Positions 54,901-63,221 of a DNA stretch of 64,000 bases are shown piece by piece. The stretch covers positions 12,819,141 through 12,883,140 of the forward strand of contig CM040763.1 of assembly GCA_022829145.1 (NCBI GenBank). The letters run 5' to 3'. The position numbers and the translations under genes are program-made. Each line of letters opens with the position of its first letter. Positions within the stretch are counted from its first letter, which is position 1. The DNA is from Albula goreensis (lineage: Eukaryota > Chordata > Actinopteri > Albuliformes > Albulidae). The notes beneath the pieces are model-generated. The model did not search any database and had not been told where the DNA came from. It worked only from the letters and a program-made list of their open reading frames with translations.

Positions 54901-57900
54901 TTTGTGGTTTTGAATCCAAATCCATAGCCTCCGCAACACTCTGAGGGACAGAAAGGGACATAAAAGCCCCACGCACAAGACAGTCACCTAAAACAACATT
55001 TAACTTCTCTAGATTCTAATTTAAGCACCTCACTTTTTGAAAAATTCACATGCCGAAGTCAACACTTCCTCCATTTTACGTCAACACTGCTTAATGAAGG
55101 CATAACTGTTCCGTTCCGATGAGAACAGTCAACAGAACTCAGCAAGTTAATAAGACTTCATCCGCTCCCGTTCTGTGCAGAGGGCGTACATCTCAGCTAA
55201 TGCGCCCCAGTACAGATACGATGCAATTAAAAACCTTTATTACTGCAACAATTGAATCTTGGTCGGGGGTGTCACGTTAAATCAGAGCACCCGCACGGAG
55301 CGCATTGTATGGCAGCCTAGAGCCAATAACGCGTCTTACAAACCCGCCAGCATTCTCCCGTACGTCAGCATCGGTCTGGCGCCTGATGCTTTTATGTTAG
55401 CGGTAATATATGCTTCTCCTGGCGGTTGCGTTGCCCGAGTATGACGCTGTCTTTCATCCTGTCAAGTGCTGTCCACTGCCAGAAGGCACCCTGCTCAATA
55501 TGCCGCCATTAGTGTCAGGCAATCTGTGGAGGTTGTAAAGGAAGAGATTGCTTGCGGTAGAGGAGATGATGTCTGCAATGTTATTCAAAGTGCCTTGTTT
55601 GTATTAGAATGTCATATGATGGATTGATACCTGGATGCTCCCTGGAACACTTCAGTTAGAACTCATACTTGTTACTGCACAATGACACTATGAAATATAA
55701 TTTGAAAACCATGAAATGTTACAGCTCCTATACATTCTATTACTCTGATTTACAATTGGCATTTTTATGTTGTGACACTTCAGGTCTGTCATCTGACCTC
55801 TAAAATATTTGTTAAAATGTTCACTTATTGCTTGCAATTATACATTTTTTCAATTTTTAGCTTTGCAACAATTACATGTTACACTTCACAATTCATAAAA
55901 TGAAAGATCTTAATTCTGTGCCTTTCAATGAAGATGAATGTAATACTGTATTCTTATCTAATGAGACTGTCCTGATGCTGGCATATATACAGTATTCTTC
56001 ACAGCTGCTGAAAACCAAAGGCAATATTTTGACTACTGAATAGGCAGCATAAGGCCATAAGCAGAATAATATTAAGACATTACAGTCTTAATTTGAAGCT
56101 CAGACTTGATGCACAAAGTATACAGTTATAACGGCTATGGCTTGCAGTACAATTAGCGACTGCACCTTTAACAGTGTTGTAATACATCTTACTTTCACCA
56201 TTCTACTTGAAAATATATTTCCACAACTTACACTCATGTGAAAGAATATGACTTTGGCATTATTAACAGAATTGTATGTGTGTAGAACTGATGTTCCTAC
56301 CACAGACTTCATTTTCGCTGGTAGTCTTTAGAAAGCGACTCTGAGATTCCTTGAGGAAAAACCCATAAGTGCTGTAATTTCAGGTACAGCCCACCTGTCT
56401 TACAGTTGTCTGGAACAGCAGTCACACATCTGTCAGATAAGATTGCACAAATCACGTCAACTTTTTTAACAAGGGCAGGTGGGCTCCACTTTTAAAATAT
56501 TCATATTTGTGCCTCATTAGCTGCAGAATCACCCACTTTATCTGTGCGAAACCTTCCTTAGAAAACAATATCACCTTTTGAATGAATGCCCATTTGAAAA
56601 CGCAGTGCTTGATGAGCAGAGTTTATATCTACATACACATTTACATCTGCTCAAATATCATCCCACAATCCCCTGCATGCATTGCGTCTAAGGTGATTAT
56701 ACACGAAAACATGAAGTAGGCCAAGGACATAGACGATGGTGACTCAGTCTAACTTATACAAACAAGCCAGAGCCAAATGTTTACCCTCATAAGATTGGCA
56801 AACTGAGATTTTTCTACAACTTGCTTAGCAATGTGCTGATGTAAGGAAGCTATTCACCATGACAACAGAATGGTATTTCACAATAACCACTATAATCCTT
56901 TTTTTTTTTTTTCTTCCTTGATCATCTTCAACTGAGTGTGACGTGTGCATGAATCTATGAATTTATTTGTGGAGGCGCTGTAAGGTCACAGTGCAGAGTC
57001 CTGGCACACATCATCAGCATTGTAAAGACTGCTCAGAGAGCCTTTAAAGCCAGGGACGGAAAGCAGTGGGCTCCCGGGGAGCGGCCCGTGTCTGTCTCTC
57101 ATTATGACATTACGATCTATCCCGGTGACATATTCATACACTGCCTTGGGAGAGATCTGAGACAGGGAGACACCTCTAATGACAGGGAGCGCGGGAGCGA
57201 ATGAATCGGAGAGAGGTGTAATGAGGGACACTGAAGGCGGCGGATTGAACTCGCCGTCTCGGATGAGTTAAGAAAAAAATTCACCTGCTCTCCAAATCAA
57301 AGAGTGAATGGACTAAAAAAAGAAACTTCAGTGGATATCTGATGTTATTTCCAGTTGCCCATCACTGTCTCCTTAAGACTTGATGCTGAGCTTGATAATA
57401 GGCAAACTACCTTGTAATCTTGTGCTGAAATGATGAAGCTAAGATGGTCCATGACATGATTATGACTTGGTTAAAGCAGGTAGTTGCTAACAGTGGTGCC
57501 AGTAGGGGGCACTCTTTCCTCTTTACTGAGTCGATCTAATGCCCCAGTGCAGTGAGGGGAGCACAGCGATGGCTCTCGGATGTTTTGGAGCATTAAACAG
57601 AGGTCCTGACTCCCCTTGGTCATTAAGGATCCCTTGGCTCTTATGGGAAGTGTAGGTTAACTCCAGTGTCCTGGTTACATTCCCAGACTGGCTCTCCACA
57701 TCTGGTCATTTAATCACACCTCAACAGCTTACTGCCTGCATTACCCCGTGCATCCCCTATCCAGGCAAGCTGTCGCTGAGTTCTGTTGAGTTTTCTGGTC
57801 AATGCTAAATTTTTTCTAAATGTCACTTAATAAGATAAATGCAGAGCAAGAGAATTAAACATTTGATTTTATTGCAACAGCAGTAAAAATTGGCTTTTTA

Positions 57901-60900
57901 CATGTGCACCTATCTGTTTTCTCCCGATGATAAAAGTAATTCTTTACCCCAAGTTATCAGTTATATTTTTAATCATCTTTTAATTGCGTCCTATACTTCT
58001 TCGTTAATTATTTTTCCTTGTACAGACTCAGACTGACCACAATCATTACAATATCTTGGCCTGTAGTATACCGCACACAGTATGGGTCATCCATATATCC
58101 ATATAACATGTTATATTCATTATGTGTTCTCACCATTTCCCCACCTGGGTTATCCTCGGGGTATATACTGGCTGCAAAGAGGATGAAGACAGAATGTAAG
58201 AGACAGAGACAGCCCATAGCAGTGGAGAGAGAGGGAGGGACAGTTAAAGAGGCAAAGAGAAAGACTGACAAACTAGGAAAAAAACTAACATTTAAAAGGC
58301 CGAGAGAGCTGGAGATGGAGAAAGACAGAGCTACAGACAGGGTGGGATGGAGGGGCTGAGAGAGACTGAAATGCTGAGGGGCTGTGAGGATGGCTCATCC
58401 TCCTCTCTCTTGCCTCAGGACAGCTGAACTGATATCTGCACTGACAGAGTGTTAGCTCAGCAGCGCAGGCTGAACCCTGACTCTTATGCAACTATTGTCA
58501 TGGTGAAAGGACTGAATAAATGATAAGAGGAGCAAAAAATGGGACTCCTGAAAGCTTTATACTGTAAAATAAGCAACGAATGTCTCAAAAATCTGTCGTT
58601 TTTTCCCTCCTGTCCGGGAGCACCACCACTGTAACATCTTAACAGCTTTGTAGTGAAGTGATCTCCAAATTCATGGACCAGCTAATACTGGGAGAATGCC
58701 TGCATGGCACTCTAAAAGAACGATTTCCCTTTAACTGGTGGTACTGCATGGAATTCTCCATTTCCACAAAATTCACTTCCCATACTGATTTTCTCCTTGT
58801 GTACCATGGCCAATACATCTGTCTTTGAAGCTTGGCTCTGATCCAATTAATGCACATTTTGATTAAAAAAAAATCAATTTCCATTTTACAATGGTACATA
58901 TTTTACCTCATTCTTCTCTACAACTGGGAGAAGGAGACAAATGACCTATCTCAATTTTAGGCCTATCCAGTGGCACTAGCAGGTGCATCCTAATGCATCT
59001 CTTCCAGTCTGCGTTGACCTCTGAGCCACTACAGCAGCTTACACGGTATAGCTACACATTTGATATAGGCGGAGCACAGATGCCTATTCACAGAGGAGTC
59101 ACAACGTATGAGTGATGAGGAAGGGTCCCCCTCCTGACTGAATCCCTAACTCCCTGGGCAATGCGAAGGCTAATTCACTATTACCATACAGCCACAATCT
59201 ATATCCAGATTTGTCTGTGTCTGTCCACAGTGTGCATGCACCATTGCATCACTCACAAATGTCTTACCCAGATTAATTACTTTTCATGAATTGCAGTTAA
59301 ATAAAGTCAATAGAAGAAACATAGTAATAGATACACACCCCCACCCTCACCCAACAACTCCCACCTCCAAAAGTCCAAAACATGAGATGGAAGAGGGAAA
59401 GGCTGGGAAAATCACACTAACTGAAGTTAACCATCCATGAAGACTAATCAGAATAAATAAATAAAAGCTTAGAATTAACTCACTACATGTGAACTCTTCA
59501 CCACTTAAAATGTTGACTTGGCTGGCAACTTCAACACACAAGTGCTAATTTTTATACCCAAAGCCACTCTTCGCTGTAACACTGAACACACAGCAGTGCA
59601 TGGCAACATAACAGAATTTTAGTTTACTTCTTTGAGAGCAGCAGTCTCTGATAGCAGCCACCTTGTGATTATCTATGAGGATAAAACCGGAGCTTTGCTC
59701 AGCTGTGGGTGGCGCCAAGTTTGTTGTTTCGGTTGCATTATGAGAAGCTGTCAACACCCTCTTAACATTTATTTTCTAGCTGAAAAAAATCTTTGCTTAT
59801 AGCTCTTTGTTTCGCTAACTTGTGCTTTTTTGATGCACCCCTAACAGCAGAGAGATTTCTCGGTGGTTGCATACCAAGACAAATCAATTTAAAGCTTTTT
59901 TTCAAAGTTGCAGCTAAGAGTTCAGGAACAGATATGTCTTTATCTCAATACACACACAGGAAATAAGATGTTATCTAAAACTTGTGATTTAAAATGTATT
60001 TTTGTAGACCACAGCAAAATACTGTATCTCAGTCATATGACGTATGAGAGGCAGAATTACTCCGAGAGAGATCGCACACATTTACAAAGAACACAATTCC
60101 AGAGGTTTCTATTTTTCCCAATAAAACACAGGGAGGTGTGTGAAATTGAGACGAATGCTGTCTTTTGAACACTTGTCAATTGGAATCCCTCACACGGCCC
60201 GTTTTGCATGTGCCTTTATATGTCTGGTTAATCTGCTATCTGCAGAGCAAACGCTCATCATAAATTTCACCAAAGAAAGGAAGGAGGAAGATACTTTATC
60301 AGCAATATATTCCTTCGACTTTCTTTCAGGTTGATGTACGAGGAAACTGAGGAAATGGCAGGGTATCAATCAGATTATGAGCCCAGACACTGAAAAATGC
60401 AGCGCGCACAGCTGAATAGATGCGGAAACATGCAGAGTTCAAACATGCCGATCAACATTAAAGGGAATGGAGGAAAAGGCACATCAGTGCTAATCTCAAA
60501 TTCAGGAAGGAAAGAGAAAATAAACGTGTTTTTACACCCTTGCAAGCATGCCCAAAAAGTACCAAGCCGAAGCAAATGCACTGATGTGTTTGGCTTTCTC
60601 AGAATTCGACAAAGTAAAATCACTGGGGATTCTTAGATATTTTTAATGCCTCATTTATCTGGCATATGACTGGCCCATGAGGAAACATGAATATAATATA
60701 CAGCGAAAAACCAAGTGAGATGGCATTCAAATCCGAGAGGTTTTGCCATTAGCGAAGTTCCACGCTGGTGGGAGTACTTCAACCAATTTTCACAATTTCT
60801 TACTGTTTCATTTAACTTCAAAGTAACATATAGGACAGTAGTAAAGGCATCATCCTGTACTAGTTCTTAGTGTTGCTCTGGTTGCCCAGATGCTAAAATA

Positions 60901-63221
60901 ACCTTTTCCTGCATCTTATCCACAGCCTAACAATTGCCCACCAGCGACAATGATTCAAAGCCAAGAACTGGTGTCAGGATGACGATGTTATGACTGTCCC
61001 ATATGCTACTTCATTGCTAAGTGACTAATGGACTGTGAAAACTTGGTGACGTGTTCCTTAGAGTATAGCTAGCTAACCCATGCCACATGACACAATTAAC
61101 CTGCACTAGATGGCTATGTAGCTGCCCGGCACACACATAAATTATCATTACACAAGAACTATCATCCTGAAGGCAGAGTGACAATAACGATGATGTTTTA
61201 TGAATGCATGTGGCTTTGCATATTGTACAGTGTGAAACTATAAATACATCTTTACACTAGTATATGAGTGAGTATACTAGCCTTAGAAAATATTATATAG
61301 TTGTTATATGTTGGTATAGGCCTATGCTGTATAGGCCTACTACAAGGCAAGTATTGAATTTATGGTTTAAGACTTCTTAAGACTTCTTTAAGACTACTTC
61401 AACATCACCAGGGTGATTTACATGTGGTTTATGGAGTGGGCTATTGTCAAGCGCAGAATAACCAGGACATTAGTTCCAATTAGCTTAAACAAACCATTTT
61501 ATATATCATTTAATACAACTCAAAATTACATAATCTAATGAGTCTAATAAGACTGGAAGATGGGAAAAAAAACACAGGGTGAGGTTATGTGGTGAATGAA
61601 TGAAAAAAAAATCAGTTAGCATGGGTTTGAAATAGTTTCTTGTTCAAGTCAATATTTTGGTACACAGACATACTGTAGGATCAGTTTTACAGATCTACAG
61701 AGAGGATTTTTTTCTGTTTAAAAGATTTTTGTGGAGAAATACTATATAGCAAAGAAAGGAAATTACTGCACTGACTTATATATACTCTACACCAGAAGAT
61801 AAAGCACTGAGGCATATACACAACAATAAAATAAAAGACAAACTAGTCACTACACTGTACAGAAAAATACGAGCAAACTCCACAAGCCTATATACCACTA
61901 AGGTACTGAATAATAATACACCTCAACTTTACTGAAGTTGATGTTACACTCTTGAGTCACTGATAAGAACTTGATTTCTGCAGCAGGCTCATGTGGATGT
62001 GGAGCTCCCTGATGTGATGCTTACATGGTTTAAGCACTATATTACTGCACCAGCTGCACTGAAAACACACAGAAGCCCAGAGGGACACAGGGAGTAGCCA
62101 CAGGAGGAGGAGGGAAGCAGTGAGAGACAGCTTGATAGGCGTTTCAGAGGAATTCAGAGGTGAAGTTGATATCCACAAGTGGGTGTAAGTAAGAAATCAA
62201 AGTCAGGCAACCGGTACTGAGGCAATCCAACAGGTCAGCAAATATATTGTATGAAAAAGCGCAATACTAAGTCTCATAGAAGACACAATAACAGATCCAT
62301 GGACATAGCTAAACTAGACATTGTTGTATGGCAACACTAAGCAAAATCATTGTTATAATTTACATGAAAATTATAGAAACTCAAACCCATATACACACAT
62401 GGTGGCTACTCACTGCAAAGTACAGCCCTTCTGTCAAACCATAAACGCAGATTTGGTGTAGTAATAGATTCAACCAGCTGAGTGACAGCAAAGGGTGGTG
62501 GAAGACAAAGTGAATAAGTACAACTGACACTGTGCAGTTCAACACAGGGCCAGTGAACACCACATGACTGCAGGTATTCAGTTCACACACAACTATCAAA
62601 TCAAGCCTATACCATATGTGAGATTCTCATAATATATACTGTGATCTGAGAATATCTCAAAACCCATGGCTGCTACTTCTCACCTGTGCATTGATTTTAA
62701 GACACCAAAACAATGTATTATTCTTAGATTATTCATTTCTTTTCAATGAGGTTGACAATGGATGGACTGTGTGATCACACACCTTTCTGCAGCTTCCTTT
62801 GTCTCTTCAGTTCTAATGCTTTCAATGCATCCATTTTCTCCTCTACAGACAAAATGGCCTAATTCTTACTTTTGGTCAACCCACTGATTGTATAAACAAC
62901 ACAAAGGAAGGGAAAAAGAGGTAGTCGCCTGCTTATGTAGCATTCGAGTGGACCCTTTTGAAGTGTTAAACACGTGAATAATTCAGTGATCCTCTAAGTA
63001 TAGCTCTTTTACATCCATTTAAGTCTGCTAAATGACCCTAGAAAGCCTCTGTTGAGCTCTAATGATATCTTACCTCCGCATGTCCTCCTGTATGTAAAGT
63101 GTAATGAGTTGCTTGGGGATGTTAAAAGATAGAGTACACTCCGCCATCTGTTCTCGCACCAACATCCACTTGCAGTCCACAGTTTGAAATCTGTAAACTT
63201 TACACACTGGGTTCTTGAACA
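12844..63221 (-). CDS. inpp4b: Inositol polyphosphate-4-phosphatase type II B, 3' part
   Basis: Inpp4b removes the 4-phosphate of PI(3,4)P2 to give PI3P, damping Akt signalling. Fourteen internal exons (63074-63221, 53869-53999, 45991-46095, 43585-43693, 37427-37610, 33438-33650, 32927-33065, 29824-30044, 29022-29145, 28484-28610, 27627-27767, 26942-27039, 24296-24408, 21769-21923) and one of three last exons join in frame. With the alpha end they give about 713 residues, against about 924 in human INPP4B, so the N-terminal C2 region lies beyond the window. Signatures are [77 protein letters not shown] and the catalytic CX5R loop CKSAKDRT. These match INPP4B rather than INPP4A, whose equivalents I recall as different (for example [20 protein letters not shown] at the C-terminus). 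Convergence with il15 supports the assignment. Confidence 0.93.
12977..14097 (-). other. Intron/3' region between second beta exon and alpha exon
   Basis: It contains a 71-bp near-palindrome at 13086-13156 (listed separately), about 110 bases upstream of the alpha acceptor. Apart from the AATAAA overlapping the second beta stop codon, no clear AATAAA for that exon was found here. The open frame at 13569-13823 is not recognisable. Confidence 0.6.
13086..13156. repeat. Near-perfect 71-bp inverted repeat (hairpin)
   Basis: Two 35-base arms (13086-13120 and 13122-13156) match in inverted orientation at 30 of 35 positions around one central base. The arm cores are gaatgaagaatgtgaca and tgtcacgttcttcattc. 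On the + strand two of the five mismatches are T-G wobbles. It lies in the last inpp4b intron close to the alpha acceptor. It may be a MITE remnant, a structured intron element or a miRNA-like hairpin. Confidence 0.75.
14097..14102 (-). terminator. AATAAA overlapping the beta copy 2 stop codon
   Basis: On the - strand the end reads TAC CAA TAA A, so AATAAA spans the last codon, the stop and one further base. It is absent from copy 1, which reads TAC CAC TAA T. If used, the 3' UTR would be only some 10-30 bases. Confidence 0.45.
14098..14272 (-). CDS. inpp4b: inpp4b alternative last exon, beta copy 2 (membrane tail)
   Basis: 175 bp. The acceptor is ttgactcgttccaacag with a perfect branch-point-like tactaac further upstream. 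The first base completes AG|T (Ser). It codes 57 residues: a hydrophilic part [20 protein letters not shown], then a hydrophobic segment of about 24 residues ([20 protein letters not shown] then FLLA) ending KYQ. Such an end makes a tail-anchored membrane protein. A hydrophobic C-terminal splice form (beta) is known in the INPP4 family and is linked to Golgi membranes in mouse Inpp4b. The copy is intact and in frame with exon 21769-21923. It duplicates the exon at 18040-18214. AATAAA overlaps its stop codon. Confidence 0.82.
14128..14321 (-). repeat. 194-bp segment identical to 18070-18263 (copy 2)
   Basis: Every base from act (14128) to the end of gttagtaaaga (14321) matches 18070-18263 in the same orientation. 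The block covers 145 coding bases of the beta exon and 49 bases of upstream intron including acceptor and branch-point-like site. Identity stops abruptly at both ends. Confidence 0.97.
15304..15339 (+). repeat. CA-rich microsatellite
   Basis: Tract of cacacacacatacacacgca type with some CG interruptions. Confidence 0.8.
15889..16050 (+). mobile_element. SINE-like 3' part
   Basis: Blocks aaccttgagcaaggtac, tccagctgctcaaacgg and aaaagcatctactaaatggc followed by tgaatgtaaatgtaatg have the order of the 3' body and tail of tRNA-derived teleost SINEs ('cttgagcaaggta...tccagctg...gcatctgctaaatgactgtaaatg'). The tRNA-related head is not clear. Confidence 0.5.
17797..17802 (-). terminator. Candidate poly(A) signal for beta copy 1
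   Basis: AATAAA on the - strand about 240 bases after the stop codon of the beta exon at 18040-18214. Confidence 0.4.
18040..18214 (-). CDS. inpp4b: inpp4b alternative last exon, beta copy 1 (membrane tail)
   Basis: 175 bp, the first beta exon met in transcript order. The acceptor ttgactcgttccaacag, phase (AG|T) and first 48 residues are the same as copy 2. The C-terminal residues are ALLLAKYH instead of VFLLAKYQ, after WLILSL. It codes the hydrophilic linker [20 protein letters not shown] and a single C-terminal hydrophobic helix. The open frames at 18133-18582 on the + strand are its antisense shadows. Splicing to this exon should give a tail-anchored Inpp4b in place of the soluble alpha form. 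Confidence 0.85.
18070..18263 (-). repeat. 194-bp segment identical to 14128-14321 (copy 1)
   Basis: Partner of the block at 14128-14321, 3942 bp away in direct orientation. Beyond it, the adjoining 30 coding bases (18040-18069) differ at 7 positions from copy 2, and the 3' UTR is unrelated. Confidence 0.97.
18267..18292 (+). other. G-tract with quadruplex potential
   Basis: On the + strand a run of five G, T, about eleven or more G, A, four G, T, GG directly flanks the duplicated block. The equivalent site at copy 2 (14323-14345) also has long G runs. The - strand transcript is C-rich here. Confidence 0.6.
18589..18632 (+). repeat. (GTAT)n(TG)n(TA)n microsatellite
   Basis: Tandem tatgtatgtatgtatg followed by tgtgtgtgtg and tatatatata. 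Confidence 0.9.
20898..20921 (+). repeat. TG/CG dinucleotide tract
   Basis: Alternating purine-pyrimidine run tgtgtgcgtgtgtgtgtgcg followed by cgcc. It could favour Z-DNA. Confidence 0.7.
21769..21923 (-). CDS. inpp4b: inpp4b exon 14 of the window: catalytic CX5R loop
   Basis: The acceptor is gtgtgaaacccag; the donor is gtatgg after CGG AG. It codes [20 protein letters not shown] followed by [27 protein letters not shown] is the INPP4 signature phosphatase loop with nucleophile cysteine and phosphate-binding arginine. It ends in phase 2, from which all three last exons can be joined in frame. Confidence 0.97.
21924..24295 (-). other. inpp4b intron
   Basis: A 2372-bp intron. It contains a probable dispersed repeat fragment at about 22590-22740; no exon seen. 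Confidence 0.75.
22590..22740 (+). repeat. Probable dispersed teleost repeat fragment
   Basis: Blocks gaacaggtacatagatgaaa and agtggacccaaaatattgtc followed by ttggggtactacaacag fit, from memory, the '...gagaggacccaggacagaaccttggggtactcc' section of the same repeat family as 390-645. It is strongly diverged. Confidence 0.35.
24296..24408 (-). CDS. inpp4b: inpp4b exon 13 of the window
   Basis: The acceptor is tctcttttttttcag and the donor is gtaagg. It starts with two bases of a split Tyr codon. It codes [20 protein letters not shown] and [17 protein letters not shown]; human INPP4B has [15 protein letters not shown] at the same place. It joins directly (phase 0) to the catalytic-loop exon. 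Confidence 0.95.
24409..26941 (-). other. inpp4b intron
   Basis: A 2533-bp intron with donor gtaagt. It carries the window's two longest unexplained open frames (25131-25583 and 26290-26733, both - strand), neither with recognisable domains or splice context. Confidence 0.75.
26942..27039 (-). CDS. inpp4b: inpp4b exon 12 of the window
   Basis: The acceptor is gaagtcttcatacag-like (ttcatacag) and the donor is gtaagt. It codes [20 protein letters not shown] then [12 protein letters not shown]. Human INPP4B has [20 protein letters not shown] here. Phase 2 in, phase 1 out. Confidence 0.93.
27040..27626 (-). other. inpp4b intron
   Basis: A 587-bp intron with donor gtacag. It contains a 20-base A run at 27309-27328. 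Confidence 0.8.
27309..27328 (+). repeat. Poly(A) run
   Basis: Twenty consecutive A on the + strand. Confidence 0.9.
27627..27767 (-). CDS. inpp4b: inpp4b exon 11 of the window
   Basis: The acceptor is cctgtttgaccag and the donor is gtacag. It codes [36 protein letters not shown] and [10 protein letters not shown]. [16 protein letters not shown] is a near-invariant INPP4 block. Phase 2/2. Confidence 0.96.
27768..28483 (-). other. inpp4b intron
   Basis: A 716-bp intron with donor gtaagt. Nothing else seen. Confidence 0.8.
28484..28610 (-). CDS. inpp4b: inpp4b exon 10 of the window
   Basis: The acceptor is ctttgtggtccag and the donor is gtaagt. It codes [40 protein letters not shown] and R; human INPP4B has [20 protein letters not shown]. 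The split codon gives [12 protein letters not shown] across the join. Confidence 0.95.
28611..29021 (-). other. inpp4b intron
   Basis: A 411-bp intron with donor gtgagt. Nothing else seen. Confidence 0.85.
29022..29145 (-). CDS. inpp4b: inpp4b exon 9 of the window
   Basis: The acceptor is tgtgctctcctcag and the donor is gtgagt. It codes [40 protein letters not shown] and Y; human INPP4B has [20 protein letters not shown]. Phase 0 in, phase 1 out. Confidence 0.95.
29146..29823 (-). other. inpp4b intron
   Basis: A 678-bp intron with donor gtaaca. Fairly GC-rich with short antisense open frames (29068-29387) that mirror the neighbouring exon. Nothing else seen. Confidence 0.75.
29824..30044 (-). 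CDS. inpp4b: inpp4b exon 8 of the window
   Basis: 221 bp, the longest internal exon here. The acceptor is tgttcctgactcag and the donor is gtaaca. It codes [40 protein letters not shown] and then [12 protein letters not shown]; human INPP4B has [20 protein letters not shown] and [12 protein letters not shown] at these places. Confidence 0.95.
30045..32926 (-). other. inpp4b intron
   Basis: A 2882-bp intron with donor gtaggt. It has a TG/CA-type tract pair (30822-30880) and a GC-richer patch (about 31030-31330) that may be conserved non-coding sequence. Confidence 0.7.
30822..30880 (+). repeat. TG tract followed by inverted CA tract
   Basis: tgtatgtttgtgtgtgtatg is followed within 35 bases by acacacacgcacacag; the two could pair as a hairpin. 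Confidence 0.75.
32927..33065 (-). CDS. inpp4b: inpp4b exon 7 of the window
   Basis: The acceptor is gggaaattttag and the donor is gtaggt. It codes [40 protein letters not shown] and ITSHSP. Human INPP4B has [20 protein letters not shown]; the Asn/Glu-rich linker after it is variable in the family. Confidence 0.96.
33066..33437 (-). other. inpp4b GC-AG intron
   Basis: A 372-bp intron whose 5' end is gcaagt, not gtaagt, after TGG; its 3' end is attttag. The neighbouring GT would add bases that break the frame, so this is a GC-AG intron. Confidence 0.85.
33438..33650 (-). CDS. inpp4b: inpp4b exon 6 of the window
   Basis: Seventy-one codons in phase 0/0. The acceptor is gcccttgttgcag; the donor is the rare GC type. 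It codes [28 protein letters not shown], a variable Lys/Pro/Glu-rich linker, then [16 protein letters not shown] (human [17 protein letters not shown]). Confidence 0.95.
33651..37426 (-). other. inpp4b intron
   Basis: A 3776-bp intron with donor gtaatg. It has CA-type tracts at 33852-33930 and 34088-34139, and GC-richer patches at about 34480-34880 and 36590-36990 that may be conserved non-coding elements. Confidence 0.7.
33852..34139 (+). repeat. CA-rich low-complexity region (two tracts)
   Basis: Interrupted cacacacaaa and acatacatacatac runs at 33852-33953 and cacacacgca runs at 34088-34139, with unique AT-rich sequence between. Confidence 0.8.
37427..37610 (-). CDS. inpp4b: inpp4b exon 5 of the window
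   Basis: The acceptor is ctctggcccctcag and the donor is gtaatg. It codes [40 protein letters not shown] and [20 protein letters not shown] plus K. Human INPP4B has [20 protein letters not shown]. Phase 2 in, phase 0 out. Confidence 0.96.
38928..39128 (+). repeat. CA-rich interrupted repeat region
   Basis: Repeated acacacatacgcacacacaa-type and acatacatatg-type units. Confidence 0.7.
43388..43460 (+). repeat. A-rich low-complexity tract
   Basis: Repeats of gaaagaaaactaaaaaacta and aaaaaaactaaag type plus an A run. Confidence 0.8.
43585..43693 (-). CDS. inpp4b: inpp4b exon 4 of the window
   Basis: The acceptor is cctctttccccag and the donor is gtacgt. It codes [35 protein letters not shown]. 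Human INPP4B has [20 protein letters not shown]. Phase 1 in, phase 2 out. Confidence 0.96.
43694..45990 (-). other. inpp4b intron
   Basis: A 2297-bp intron with donor gtaaaa. It has a CpG-containing patch at about 44150-44480 with a palindromic TGACGTCA at 44173-44180. Confidence 0.7.
44173..44180. promoter_or_regulatory. Perfect CRE palindrome TGACGTCA
   Basis: The full 8-bp consensus of CREB/ATF sites, inside a CpG-richer intronic patch. Its use is unknown. Confidence 0.4.
45991..46095 (-). CDS. inpp4b: inpp4b exon 3 of the window
   Basis: The acceptor is ttttcctccctccag and the donor is gtaaaa. It codes [34 protein letters not shown]. Human INPP4B has LEFVPINLHLQRMQV. Phase 1/1, so skipping it would keep the frame. 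Confidence 0.94.
46096..53868 (-). other. inpp4b intron
   Basis: A 7773-bp intron with donor gtaaac. Largely AT-rich, with a SINE-tail remnant near 49378-49425, a short hairpin at 49467-49492, and GC-richer patches at 46640-46970 and 51110-51500 that may be conserved elements. Confidence 0.7.
53869..53999 (-). CDS. inpp4b: inpp4b exon 2 of the window
   Basis: The acceptor is caatgacccccag and the donor is gtaaac. It codes [40 protein letters not shown] and KLT. Human INPP4B has [20 protein letters not shown]. The split codon AG|G at its start (Arg) joins exactly to the exon ending at 63074. Confidence 0.95.
54000..63073 (-). other. inpp4b intron, largest in the window
   Basis: A 9074-bp intron with donor gtaaga. 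It carries a CpG-rich patch at about 55090-55600 and GC-richer patches at 56930-57260 and 60170-60640, plus a T run at 56899-56912. A 38-base candidate exon at 58138-58175 was examined and rejected. Confidence 0.7.
63074..63221 (-). CDS. inpp4b: inpp4b exon 1 of the window
   Basis: The acceptor is tctctgtttttgcag and the donor is gtaaga. It codes [40 protein letters not shown] and LYIQEDMR. Human INPP4B has [20 protein letters not shown] and ILSFHIPKELISLHIKEDL. It enters in phase 1; the exon supplying the first base lies beyond 64000. Confidence 0.94.

Noticed and set aside
58138-58175. A 38-base reverse-strand segment between a good acceptor (cctctttgcag) and donor (gtgaga), a possible extra inpp4b exon.
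   Set aside because: The exons at 63074 and 53999 join directly in phase and match human INPP4B without a gap, so no exon is needed between them; the segment's frames have no family similarity.
12844-63221. Assignment of the phosphatase gene to inpp4a.
   Set aside because: The C-terminus ([17 protein letters not shown]) and segments such as EIGMLEDM and SPHWDNLRK match INPP4B; the INPP4A equivalents differ, and il15 is the known neighbour of INPP4B.
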